From Isoetes taiwanensis (lineage: Eukaryota > Streptophyta > Lycopodiopsida > Isoetales > Isoetaceae), in NCBI GenBank assembly GCA_021234155.1, contig JAJEKV010000051.1:9756105-9820104 (forward strand): DNA of 64,000 nucleotides, read 5' to 3'. The position numbers were made by a program, and so were the translations under genes. This document shows positions 10,717-21,342 of this stretch, piece by piece. The notes beneath the pieces are model-generated. The model searched no databases and was not told the origin of the DNA. It saw only the letters and a list, made by a program, of their open reading frames with translations. Each line of letters starts with the position of its first letter. Within the stretch, counting starts at the first letter, position 1.

Positions 10717-11146
10717 AAGGTGCTGCGCATGGAGGGTTGCCCTCCATGGCCATAGGGTGAAGTGGCTTAAATCATAGTTCAAAGTCATGTTTTGACAATC
10801 AATTTAAATTGCTACTTCAAAACAATAGAGTACTTGATACCATGTCTTTATGGGAATTTATAGATAGTGGAATCGTCGGATTCTTAGAAACATACGAAAC
10901 AATGTATGAAGAATGCAAATAGAGAAATGGGGGGGAGGGCAAAAGAACTTAAGAACTGAGGATTGTTTTGCATGTCAATTTTGTTCAGGGTATGAAGGAA
11001 GAATTCAATTTTATAAATTGAAGAAGGTGGCTAAGCATTTAATAGCATGAAGTACATGGAAGTTGCAAGCAAGGTAGAGTTACTTAAAAATGCAAATGCA
11101 ATGGCATGTCTTTTGTTGCTCAATAGTTATGGGTCAGGTTCTGAGC
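10717..11146. other. No gene recognised
   Basis: AT-rich sequence between the LINE tail and the minus-strand relic. No motif or structured repeat is seen. Confidence 0.5.
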
Positions 11147-12161
11147 TTAGGCCCTGTCGAAGGCAATGATTTGGAGTCCGTGGTTGAGCTCGAACGTGCG
11201 TTTACCCCAGCTCTTCAGTATGCTTTGGCGCAATGATCGAGGATTTGCCTTCATTGTAGCTAATGCGCCTCCTAATGGATAACCGAGAAATTTGTCAAGC
11301 AATGCTCCTGCCATTGTGACATGTAGCGTCTTCGATGCAGTGATTTTGATGAGTGAACACTGTGCTAATAACTCAATCAAAATGCTATAAACAAAAACAC
11401 GTGCACGTTTCATGAAGAAAGAAAGAAAAAAAAAAAATTAACGTCCACATGTAATCCTTAAATCCACCCCCAGACTATCTAGTCCAATTATCCCTGTCTC
11501 CTGTAAGTGATGTAGAAAGTAGTGAAATAGTACCTCAATGATATTTTACAAACTCCTGCATAAGCATATAAGTAGCACATGTACCTCAACTTTAAGTCAT
11601 TTGTCATGATAACAAAGTGCCTTCAGTGCCTTCTTTATCTTCTTCGCATCAGGATTCATGCCATCTATGATGTCTGAGGGTGAATGAGCAAGTACATCTG
11701 GCCTTGAATTTTCGAAACCTTTGATAGCCACGGTAGTTTTTCCCATGAATGCAACAAAACTCATTAGAGATCCTAAGATCATGAATTGAATCCCATAAAA
11801 AAGCTTGTAACCATTACTTGCAAGTTAAGATTTTGTGGACCGGAATGGACTAGTGTCATATTCTGATTGAGAGCATATTCTAGAATATGATTTGACTCTG
11901 ACATATGTCGAAAAGACTGGCATCCTCTTCGTAGATCCAATCCTTAAGCACGCGTTCAATGGCATTAATACCAAATACTTCAAGCATACTAAAGGTACAA
12001 TGAGCCGCAACTGTGTGAATAGAATTGACCGGGCTTTTGTTGGTTGCTCTGACGTTGATTACCTCGAATTGCAGCGCCTTTACATTATTTATTTGTACCA
12101 ATTGGTTGCAGAAGGTAGATATCAAGCTTTCTTGAAGCATTTTCTTGTAGAATTTACCCAT
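11147..12161 (-). pseudogene. Possible exons of an unidentified host gene, relic
   Basis: Three minus-strand blocks have protein-like composition. They are 11350-11147 (GALLDKFLGYPLGGAL, KSWGKRTFELNHGLQ, ending at a stop), 11782-11597 (KGFENSRPDVLAHSPSDIID, then a Lys-rich end) and about 12050-11880 (SMLEVFGINAIERVLKDWI). They are in the same order and strand as the lipase-like exon at 12766-13116 and could belong to one gene. I do not recognise the family. No clean set of GT-AG junctions could be assembled, and stops between the blocks suggest a worn gene or a gene fragment. Confidence 0.35.
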
Positions 12162-12765
12162 ATATGTTTATATTTATGATTTGTAATATACGGGAAGCAT
12201 CCTTTACCTTATGCCTTAATTCTGTTCGTATAAATGGCATTTGGTATCTGATGCAATGAAGCTTATTGCCGTTTCATAGCTCTAAATTGTTGAGTAATTT
12301 ATGGAATTTGAAGAAAATAGTGTGAGCAGGAAATTGGTACCATTGAGGCCCTGCATATTTTATATGCTATGATCAGTCTGACTCCTGATTCTGGGATGTC
12401 AGTTTGCATGCATTTTTGAATATCGAATTCCATGATTTAATTCCATATTACATGCATTTTTGCATTTCTTATTTTTAATAGATATACAATATTAAATTGT
12501 GAAGTCAGCCTGAAGCACATGCACTGATTGAGATTCGCTATTTGGCACACAAATCTTGAACCTTGGTAGGCTAATCAAATGTTTTAAGTAGTGGCTCTCA
12601 AAGAAACAAGTTAAGGAGCCAAGATCCTTGGAAGGCCTTAGTAGATCTAATATATTAATCCTAGAAATGGCATTGTAAGCAAACACTACAATGAGGGATT
12701 TTCTAGGTCTGATACAAACCAATAATGCCAACCTGCCTATTCCCAGCTTATATAATGACTACATT
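12162..12765. other. No gene recognised
   Basis: AT-rich spacer between two minus-strand exon-like blocks. If those blocks form one gene this would be an intron, but no convincing splice pair was found. Confidence 0.4.
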
Positions 12766-13116
12766 TCATTTATCCCCCATTACAAAGACCATATGCTCTT
12801 GAGCAGCCTTAAGTTCCAAATTCCATCTTTTAGGTAACTCTGATAGACCAGGGGCACTGAATCCAACAATAGGGAGCACTAATCTGTTAGAAAAATTTGC
12901 AGAATCCAAAAGGGCAAGTCCAGCACCCAAACTATGATCTGTGAGCAACAAAGATCTACTAGGATAGGCTGCTAAAGCTTGCTTTGTATATTTCACTGCC
13001 TGGGAATAGTAATCTAGGGTTTCATTGGCAAACATGGAGCATATGCCAGAGGGTACAAAGGGAATACCTGGAAATCCTTGACCGAACATGTTCTGGCCTG
13101 TGCAAAGATCCGACAT
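12766..13116 (-). pseudogene. Alpha/beta-hydrolase (lipase class 3-like) exon fragment
   Basis: The minus-strand frame contains LLLTDHSLGAGLALLDSA. This matches the nucleophile elbow of lipase class 3 enzymes (GHSLGG/A) except that the first glycine is aspartate. The following VGFSAPGLSELPKRW fits the strand and loop that come after the elbow in ATG15-type and plant class 3 lipases (AFxAPG). The preceding ETLDYYSQAVKYTKQAL would be the helix before it. The acid and histidine of the triad are not found nearby. The fragment could be one exon of a larger gene continuing to lower coordinates. Loss of the elbow glycine and of the rest of the enzyme argue that it is not active. Confidence 0.5.
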
Positions 13117-13389
13117 TCCGTCTTTTGAAATTCAGCAGTGCCTCGAAATGCAACAATCATTCGCTCACTAAAATGATGAAGGTATACATGAGCATGGGCT
13201 CCTCCATGAGGAGCAAGCAGAAAGAGTTTAGTGGTGGGCGCTCCAAAGGAGATGTTTTGGAGACGGGGTGTGTGTAGGATTTGCGGACATGTCTACCAAA
13301 GGGGATAGCCACCATCGTCAAAACACCGGTTAGCTTTGTTTCCGAGTGCCTCCCGAAACGAAATGACCGCCATTTACAGACCAATAATG

Positions 13390-13495
13390 GGTTTGTAGCG
13401 TGTTATTGGCATATTAGAATATATCTTGGCATATACCTGGAATATACCACAAACCCCACATGGACACCTTAGGGGCAACCCAAAATATTGCAACA
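13390..13495 (+). repeat. Dispersed repeat, copy A (tail CTTAGGGGCAACCCAAAA)
   Basis: A stretch with GGCATATACCTGGAATATA followed by CCTTAGGGGCAACCCAAAA recurs in the same orientation at about 16255-16355. The two copies flank a 2.8-kb block that includes the first PPR pseudogene. They may be ends of one larger insertion or just dispersed copies. Confidence 0.55.
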
Positions 13496-13612
13496 AATAC
13501 TAAAGGCCCATCCTAATATGTCATCATTTGACAAAGGCAAACTTAATTTTCATTCAAGTGCATATTTAGATCAGTCTAACCACCCTAAAACTTTATCAAC
13601 TAGACTTCAAAT

Positions 13613-13930
13613 TCTGATATATGTACAAATAAATTTGATGTTCATGCTAATTTTCACATTGACGGTTCACTTGTACTAATAATAAATTTGACATTGTTGT
13701 TGATGTTCATATTGATGGTTCACCTCAAATTCTAACTAATAAATTTGACGTTCTTGTTAATGTTCATATTGATGGTTCACCTCAAATTCTGATATGTACT
13801 AAAAATTTTGATGTTCTTGCTGATGTTCATGTTGATGGTTCAGAAATAACGGAGCTAAATCCTGTTGATGCAAGAGGGATATTGTTGTCCCAACTTCTCA
13901 CACTGATGCAAGAGGGATACTGTTGCCCCA
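13613..13930 (+). repeat. Tandem repeat of about 54-63 bp, four degenerate copies, locally open frame
   Basis: The unit TTGATGTTCTTGTTGATGTT followed by a GATGGTTCA phrase recurs four times between 13613 and 13856. From about 13690 the repeats are open in one frame to a stop at about 13940, reading a repeated FDVLVNVHIDGSPQIL. The first copy is in a different frame and no start codon precedes it. A 40-bp duplication with GATGCAAGAGGGATA follows at about 13868-13940. It could be the remnant of a repeat protein or a young minisatellite that happens to be open. Confidence 0.6.
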
Positions 13931-13940
13931 ACTTCTCATA

Positions 13941-14524
13941 GAGGGCACAGACTCATATTCATGTTGTCATAACTGATTTCCTATCTGAAACTCCTATCAC
14001 GTTCTATTCCACTTGACTTTCTCACTACTATTCCTGTACACGTGTTTGCATTGATTTGTTTATTGGTTTACTTGTCAGTGGACGTTTGATGCTAAATGCA
14101 ATGGCTGTTACACACTGGTGTCTTGCATTATGAAAGATTTCCACCTTTTCCATTGGCAGATGTATTTCGTGCAATCTAGCCTAATATTTGTACAGGTTGT
14201 TTCCTCTTTGCTATGCTACTAGACAAGGATTTTTTCTTCCAATTGTCGTTGTTAATTAGGCCTTTCCCCAGCCCACATTGATCAATTTTCTTGATAGAGC
14301 AGCTTTCAATCAAGATCCATTGGCAGGCAAGATATTCCAACGCCAACTAGCATCGGACATGCTCAATCGGCATCCCGATAGTGAAGCTCAATTTTAGGAT
14401 ATTTGTTCATTCCATCTCCCCTGTTTGTTTACTCTTTTCTTCATACCTAGCATAAAGGTTAGACAAATAATATATATGGTACAACATCTAATGGTTCTAA
14501 CTCAATAATGTGTTACGATGCATA
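13941..14524. other. No gene recognised
   Basis: AT-rich sequence after the tandem repeat and before the 3' end of the PPR relic. No motif is seen on either strand. Confidence 0.5.
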
Positions 14525-16141
14525 ATTTGCAAACTTTAAGTCGTCATGAAATCTAGAGGCACTAACCGTAGACGCCCGCACAATTACATCCGGTTGCAAT
14601 GGCATATTATCAATGAAATCATGTGCCTCTTCTAGCCACCTACTCTCCCAAAAAAAAGATCAATTGAGCATCCATAATGTTCGGTTGTTGGTGACATGCC
14701 ATTTTCATTGCCCATGGAAATAAAGTAATGATGGCAATCATTTAACATCCCTCCATAATTACATGCGAAAGAATGGCAATGAAAGTGACATCGTCTGCCT
14801 TAGTGCCATCTAGCTGCATTGGTGAATAAGTTGTATGGCTTCCTTACCATATCCGTCTTTGAGCATATCCGGTGATCATTGCGATCCACGAAATGACACT
14901 CTGAGGTGCATCCCATCAAAAACACTCAATGCATTCCCCAAACCGCCACATTTGGTGTACATATTGACCGGGGTGCACATTATTTCATCTGAAAAAAACC
15001 ATTAGCAATTGCAAGACAAAGTGAATTATCTTCCCTCTTGTTAGAGCAGCTAGAGTCAGGCAAGCTCTCAAAATGAACACTAATGTGAACTTATTTGGTT
15101 CAACTCCTTCTCATTTGCATCTCATGAAACCGTTGAACTGCTTTATTGCCATTTCCTGGCTGGACATAGCCTCGCAATGATAGATGTCCAAGCTATCACA
15201 TTCTTGTGATTCATATGTTCAAAACATCCAAAGCGCATCCATATCGCGCATTTGGCATATGCATCAACGAGGGCATTCCAAGTAGCGATGTTGAACGTAA
15301 TTCATTTCCTAAGTAAGAATGGATCATCTTAGTATGCTCAAAAGATGCTAGGTTCGCACATGCACTAAGCGAGCTAATCAAAGTATATTTATGTGGCTTG
15401 AAACCCACTTTGCGCATTTTATGAAATTGTTCTAAAGCCGCTCTGCCATACCCTTCCCATGCATATCCTCGCTATGATCAGATTCCATGAAACAATATCG
15501 GTTTAACCCCTTTTTCCAAAGCATTGATTGGAAAAGACCTAAAAAAGCTCTTTTGCAAACCCGTGTTGAGCATGTGTAGAAATCGGGCATTCCATGAAAA
15601 AACATCGGGATAGATACCTTCTTTGCTCATTCGAAAGTGAATGTTTTGAATGCCTCTTCAACATGACCAGGTGAGCATATGTCGAAATCAATGCATTCCA
15701 TGTAACTATGTCCGGCCTTAAGCCTACATCCCAGCATTTTTCTAAACAAGTGGAGGGCTTACGCATCATGCCCAAGGCTTGTATATGTTGCCATCATAAT
15801 ATTGCATGAATAAACATTCGGTTTAGAAACACATTTGAATAAACCAAAAGCATTTTCTAGGTCATCAGACTTTCCATACATCTCGACAACAAGATTGCCC
15901 AAAAATCTATCATGTAGAAGCCCACTTCTCGTAAGATAAGCATGAATCTGCTTCCCCTTAGCCAAACCATTGGTGTCGTCCCTACTGCATTTTCGCAATA
16001 AACTAGGAATGTCTTGCTCGTGTAGCGCATCAAAAGCTGTGGAATTGGGCTCTCACAAATACAAGCATGCGGGTTCAGAATGCTGCTTTTCGATCTGCAT
16101 TCGTCATAACTCTTTGCTATCTTACCTATGACAGAATACAA
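14525..16141 (-). pseudogene. PLS-class PPR gene, degraded
   Basis: Reading right to left on the minus strand, blocks in changing frames give the standard layout of a plant organelle RNA-editing PPR protein. 15998-15759 has KGKQIHAYLTRSGLLHDRF and VVEMYGKSDDLENAF. 15775-15539 has GLRPDIVTWNALISTYA. 15417-15300 has GFKPHKYTLISSLSACA. About 14985-14880 has NMYTKCGGLGNALSVFDGM. About 14625-14530 has an E-motif-like block, DFIDNMPLQPDVIV followed by SASRFHDDL. Such proteins bind organelle transcripts one base per repeat. Many frameshifts and stops separate the blocks, so no product is expected. Confidence 0.85.
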
Positions 16142-16194
16142 ATTAACTTAGGCTCCAAGAACGGCACAGTAACCTAAAGGGCCCTGCCAGTTAC

Positions 16195-16355
16195 CCGGTT
16201 GGAGCATCCGCCATCCACAAGGAAGGTGACCTGGCATTTACAGTGGGTTTTTAGCAGTCACCAGCATATTCTAGGTATATTCTGGTATATACCTAGGATA
16301 TGCCAAAAACCCACATAAACAAGGGTTTGCCCCCTTAGGGGCAACCCAAAAACAA
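16195..16355 (+). repeat. Dispersed repeat, copy B (tail CTTAGGGGCAACCCAAAA)
   Basis: Counterpart of the 13390-13495 copy. It shares GGTATATACCTAGGATATG-like wording, the CACATAAACAAGGG/CACATGGACACC step and the terminal CTTAGGGGCAACCC. It sits immediately upstream (in the gene sense) of the first PPR pseudogene. Confidence 0.5.
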
Positions 16356-16812
16356 ATGCTCGGGTTTATGAATGAAATAAAAAAATTTCAAATTTCTTTG
16401 TTGTAGTTGTTTATGGTTGTTTTTTTTGCTTTTTTTATTTTATTTTATTTTTTCTGACCAAAATAACATCACTTCCCATAAAAAAATCACAACAAACAAC
16501 AAATGTACAACATCAATGTGCATTCAACCTTTATCATTAACGCAAAAAGGAAGTGCATATGCGTAAACAACCACAACAAACATCAAATGTACAAATATCA
16601 CTGTACATTGAACCTTTATCATTAATGTAGAAATGAAGTGCACATATATATGGTAACTAGTAGATTCACCATTGATATTTTCAACTCTAATGATGGATTT
16701 ATGTATATAGTCAATGCCCCAATCAAAGGATGGAGGATGCTAAGAGTGCCTTCTTCACATTTCTATTTATTTCATATGCTCCATGACCTTTATGGTCCTT
16801 AGACGGCACGAT
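16356..16812. other. No gene recognised; small diverged duplication
   Basis: AT-rich. The phrase AACCACAACAAACA...AAATGTACAA...CATTGAACCTTTATCATTAA recurs at about 16490-16545 and 16570-16625, a diverged tandem duplication. Nothing else is seen. Confidence 0.5.
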
Positions 16813-17042
16813 CAATACAATACAATACAATACAATACAATACAATACAATACAATACAATACAATACAATACAATACAATACAATACAATACAATACAA
16901 TACAATACAATACAATACAATATGGTATAGTATAGTACAATACAGTACAGTACAATATAGTAATGTATAGTATAGTACAGTACCGTACAGTACAGTCTAG
17001 TATAGTATAGTATAGTATAGTATAGTATAGTATAGTACAATA
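16813..17042. repeat. Pentanucleotide microsatellite (ATACA)n decaying into TATAG/TACAG variants
   Basis: About 21 uninterrupted copies of AATAC run from 16813 to 16920. The following 120 bases keep the five-base period with substitutions (TATAG, TACAG). The open frame across it simply reads a repeated tyrosine/isoleucine/cysteine pattern and is not a gene. Confidence 0.97.
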
Positions 17043-19189
17043 TCATGATGCATGTCACTATGTAACTAGAGGCATCTTCTTTGATATTTCTATTACACAG
17101 CAAATCAACACAAAACATGCAATAATGCCCCTCTCACCCACTCTTACATTCACACCTTCCTTCCTTTTTAAGATCATGTCAGATACAAAAATCGCCACAT
17201 TCTTTCTTCTAACCAACAATCAAACAACCACCCTTTCAAATTGTAGTAAAGCCTAGCAATGCCAGGCACCATAACTAGTATCAATTGGATTGAATTAAAT
17301 TAAGCTATAAAGTTTGTCATCAATGAACCATCACATAAAAGCAAAATATAACCTTCGTTGAATTACACAAGCATAACATAACAAAAGAATGCCTAGCAAT
17401 CAAATAATCTCTCTCGTGCACAGTTATTTTTTTTACATGGACAAATACATTTCACGTTGTCCGGAAAGAGGAACAAGGTGCCTCTTCCATAGTTCAGTTG
17501 TGAACCTATTCACCTCATTCTCTATAGGATCCATAGGATGCATCCATATTTACAACGTCACTCCTCTTACTCCAGAGCTACATGCTAGTCTTGAAGAACT
17601 TCCATGACAAATGCTAGTTTAAAAATAATCCACTCAATATGGAGTGAAAGTGCCTGATTTCCTGCAGAATTTGGGATGCCAGGAGGATAGACAGAACGTT
17701 GCTTCTTACCAACTTGGCTTTCTTCCTCGAGTTATTATATCAATCCTTTTTTGCCACTGTTCCAAATACAGTCATGCCATTAGCTCAAGATGAATACAGA
17801 ATGTAATCTAACTCGACTCAGTCAGTGGTGCAGTATTAAGAGTTGCCATTACATGCGCCAACTTGACTCAGTCAGTGGTGCAGTTGCCATTAACATGGGC
17901 CACATTTAAAAAATTTTGTGTCTAGAAAATCCAGTGGAATTACAAAAGACTACTCTTCTTTGCCATGATTGGAACTTCCTCCACCTCAAAATCTTTCTAC
18001 ATTTTACATCAATAAGTAGGTCAACAAAACTTCCTTAACATGAGGTTTATTTTTAGTATCTCCTTCACACAGCAGAATCTGCATAGATATTTGCCATTAA
18101 TACAAATGTTGAAGCATCTTTTTCGCCTGATCTCAACATAGATTCAAATGCAATGTTGCCAACTGCAATATTTTTCCATTTGTGGTAGAAACCTAAAACT
18201 GTCTTCCATATTGCCAAATCAGGTGCAAAAGACATGTTCCTTGACCTAACAATTATTACCTAGGCAGTAAACTTTTATAGGATACTATGGTCCATTTTGT
18301 ATTAGTGAAAATATATTAGTAATGCTTATAGATTGGAATTGCCAACTATTTAGAAGATGCACAACTCTTTTATATATAATATCTTAGGCCTCTCAAGATA
18401 ATCAATCCACCATAAGTGGCACAAGAAGAAGAACCTGATTTGGTTGTACTACCCTAAGATGATATTGCATCACGATGGTGAAGTTGTGTGGCTTAAGCAT
18501 ATATTTAAGTACAAAAATTATCCACATATATAGAAGATATAATGGTTAATTGGAGAGTACTTTGAGCATCATTTAATATATCTGTCCAATTGTTTTTTAT
18601 CATGAACTCACTCCTTCCAAATGAGGACAATTATTTCCCTCTTTTGGCGGAAGTAATAAAAACAATACACAACAGAAACATTTATGATAGCAACCGTAAT
18701 AGTGAGTATAGTTAGTTATTCTGCTACCATGTGAATGAGCCATAATTTCCTCGCGTTGTGTATTAGCGGTGGCGCATTTTTGCAGTAAATAGGAACACAG
18801 CTAAAATCAGATAATCCTCAAGGATTATGAAGGAAAACTAGATTACCAATCTTATGGGTGTTTTCAGCATTATTTTGTATTTCCATCTCCAATGTAAGAA
18901 GCCTAGGGAAGAAAGGACTTCAATCAGAAACGGAAGAGTGAGAAAGAATGAATAGTGGAATGGCCATATTAGACTATAGTAGTATTGACACATAAGACCA
19001 TGTTCATATGTTGCTGCTATATTACTTGGGAATGCCAAGATGTCGGTCTCGTGGCAATAAAGTAATATTTTTGCTGAGGTTCTTGACGTAGTAAGAATCC
19101 TACATGAGAATTTAAACTTCTTCTAAACTGTGATGTGTCATGTATAACTGTGATTTATCTTTTACTTTTTTTTCCAACGCATTGCATGA
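17043..19189. other. No gene recognised
   Basis: AT-rich DNA with short overlapping frames lacking motifs. The phrase GACTCAGTCAGTGGTGCAG is duplicated at about 17816 and 17864. No RNA gene or long repeat is seen. Confidence 0.5.
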
Positions 19190-19765
19190 AAACTGACCTT
19201 ACCCTTTGGAAGATATAATTGATGTTGAGTGGGTACGGGGCAGTGGTTCCCCCTATTGCCCACATGCATTCTACATGCACCAATAAAAGTCATCCATAAT
19301 GTGGAAGTGGGATGGCCAATCATCAATATTTATAATCATATCCTCAACTTCATCTAACCATCCTGCATGTCTAAGAAGGTCAAGCATAGAATTATAAAGC
19401 TCCATGGTCAATGCCATGAAATGAAGGCATAAAGACATGTACAAGTGACGCCCTTCATCTATATACTTGTCGTGCCCACATGCAGAAATTATACCAACGA
19501 ACGTGAGATAACTTGATTATATTCCTTCAAGTTGCATTTTTTGGAAAAAATGAAGGGCTTTCTTGCCATGTCCATGTTGTGCATAAACAGCAAGCATGGC
19601 ATTCCATAGCCTCACTTCTCTCATGCAGTTCATCAATATACCTTTTAGGCATCTGTCACACTCCCATGTCAATTATACATGTTCATAACAGCCATGATCC
19701 CTTAGCTAAGGCTGCTTGAGTAGCATATGAATCCAGAAGAGAGATTGTGATGTTCTTCTAAAATA
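19190..19765 (-). pseudogene. 3' part of a second PLS-class PPR pseudogene
   Basis: The minus strand gives TISLLDSYATQAALAKG, then NMYN with a stop, then REVRLWNAMLAVYAQHGHG and KKALHFFQKMQLEGI. After a frameshift it reads TFVGIISACGH, YIDEGRHLY and an E-motif-like ...LLRHAGWLDEVEDMI block. This is the standard end of a PLS-type PPR protein. It lines up, with a gap of roughly 25-30 residues, behind the blocks at 21343-22700. I infer one gene split by the insert at 19766-21342. Several stops and frameshifts make it non-functional. Confidence 0.8.
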
Positions 19766-21342
19766 TATGATATAAATACATATTATTCTAGGCCACGTCA
19801 CCATACAAGCCTACCTTAGTAGCCTTGTATACCATAATGTGTGGATAAAGGAGCATGGCTAAGTTATGTATATAACTTTGGCAACCTTTAGGATGGAACC
19901 ATTTCCACATGGTCCCATTCTATTGGCCACTCGCCACATAGACGCATCCTATTGGAACCAAGTGGCGTGACATGGCAACTTTAACATACTTATGGCCTAA
20001 CCCTAACCCTAAGCTACTTTCTGGCTCCTACTGTCTTAGGAATCCTGAGTTACTCGAAACTCTGTTTCGAGAACTGCTTGTTGCAGCATAGCACAGATCA
20101 GCAGCCCCAAGACCGTGTTCACGTCACAAGTGGAAGCTACCCCGAATCGCTTGCAAGCCATAGAGATGCTAGGTGTAGGTGGAAGTTCCTTTGGAGCAGG
20201 TATTTGGAGTAGTTTCCTAGGACTCCAGATGAGCTAGTATCTCGTATTTCTAGTAGAGCTCTCCTAGAACCCTTAGTTCGGATCTTGAACCCTAATTGTA
20301 AGATGTATTCTTATTATTATCATGTATTTAGAGATGTGATGATGGTTGATCATGTTCGCACCTTCTGTATTGGGAAGGGGTAGAGACCTAGTAGCCATTA
20401 TTTAGATGATCCTCCTAATTTAGACCCCTCAGTTCCTATTATATGGGACCTGTGCAGAGAGCCCACCAGGCTACGTAGGCTATGGAGTGACTGAGCACCA
20501 CACAATGGGGTTAGTGGCAAAGTGGAGTGAGGTCCCTGCTGAGCATGGAGTATTGGGGACCCATAGCAGGCTAGGGTTATAGTCAGTCACTTCATGTGGG
20601 CGGCGTATGGGTCCTATACTTCCTCGGTCAATGGTGTCACCCTGACTCTCAAGAGTTGCAGCTGTTGGCCTGGCTCTTGTTTTGGGGTGTCCAGTTGAGT
20701 ACGGACGTGTGTCGTCACGATCCTCTAGTTGCCCATGGAAGGGAGATACAACCCATCTTATCTCATCGGACTGGGGAGATACAACGCGGAGTAGTCTTGT
20801 TGGGTGATACCATGAGAGTGCATCTCCGGCAGGTTACAGTCACGTCAGAGCTTGATTTAGCCCATCTGCAAAGTATGCACAGGAGGGGCAGATGGAGTGG
20901 TCAACCCTAGCTATTGTCTATCGCCAGCCCTGCCATTGTTATATCTCGATCTGCTATATCTTGAGATCCAGCAGTCAGTCTACTTCCCTATGAGTTTGAG
21001 CATGGGTAGGAGCCTACATATTTTACGATATATTGATATCTATGATGGATCTATGGATGGATGGATGTGCTACCCTTCGTGGTAGTTGATTCTGTTATGT
21101 TGTTTTATCAGTGCTGATGTTGTAGTATGCTTCCGTTGTTATAGGAGCCCATAGGGGACGGGCACGCAAGACCCCTCTGTATTTCCCTACCCACGTCCTA
21201 GCCATCCCAGGAACGGGGCATACGGAGGGCCCATATTGCAGACGATGCTGGATGGCGGATTTCAAGTAGAGTATACAGCGGAGCGTCGTATACTTTGTGG
21301 GGAGCATCACACAGATCATGGCGTCATATACTTTGTGGGCTT
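19766..21342 (+). mobile_element. LTR-like insertion (family X, copy 1) splitting a PPR pseudogene
   Basis: PPR homology stops at about 19765 and resumes at about 21343, so the intervening 1.58 kb is an insert. It shares a collinear series of phrases with 48813-50150. Examples are GATGATGGTTGATC, TGTATTGGGAAGGG, ACTGGGGAGATACAACGC versus ACTTGGGAGCTGCAACGC, GCAAAGTATGCACAGGAGGG versus GCAAAGTATATACAGGAAGG, and TATGCTTCCG. No reliable coding frame is present. The length and lack of coding fit a solo LTR of a gypsy-type element, but exact ends and a target duplication were not found. A short CCTAACCCTAACCCTAA run occurs at 19996-20012. Confidence 0.6.

Noticed and set aside
12984-13277. Plus-strand 97-codon gene
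   Set aside because: It is antisense to the lipase-like exon and has no motifs of its own.
16813-17042. Possible CRISPR array
   Set aside because: A uniform short microsatellite without spacers, in a plant nuclear context.
16723-17118. 131-codon minus-strand frame across the pentanucleotide repeat
   Set aside because: It only reads the five-base microsatellite and has no real protein composition.
19996-20012. Telomeric repeat / chromosome end
   Set aside because: Only about two and a half CCCTAA units, inside an LTR-like insert. Too short to mean anything.
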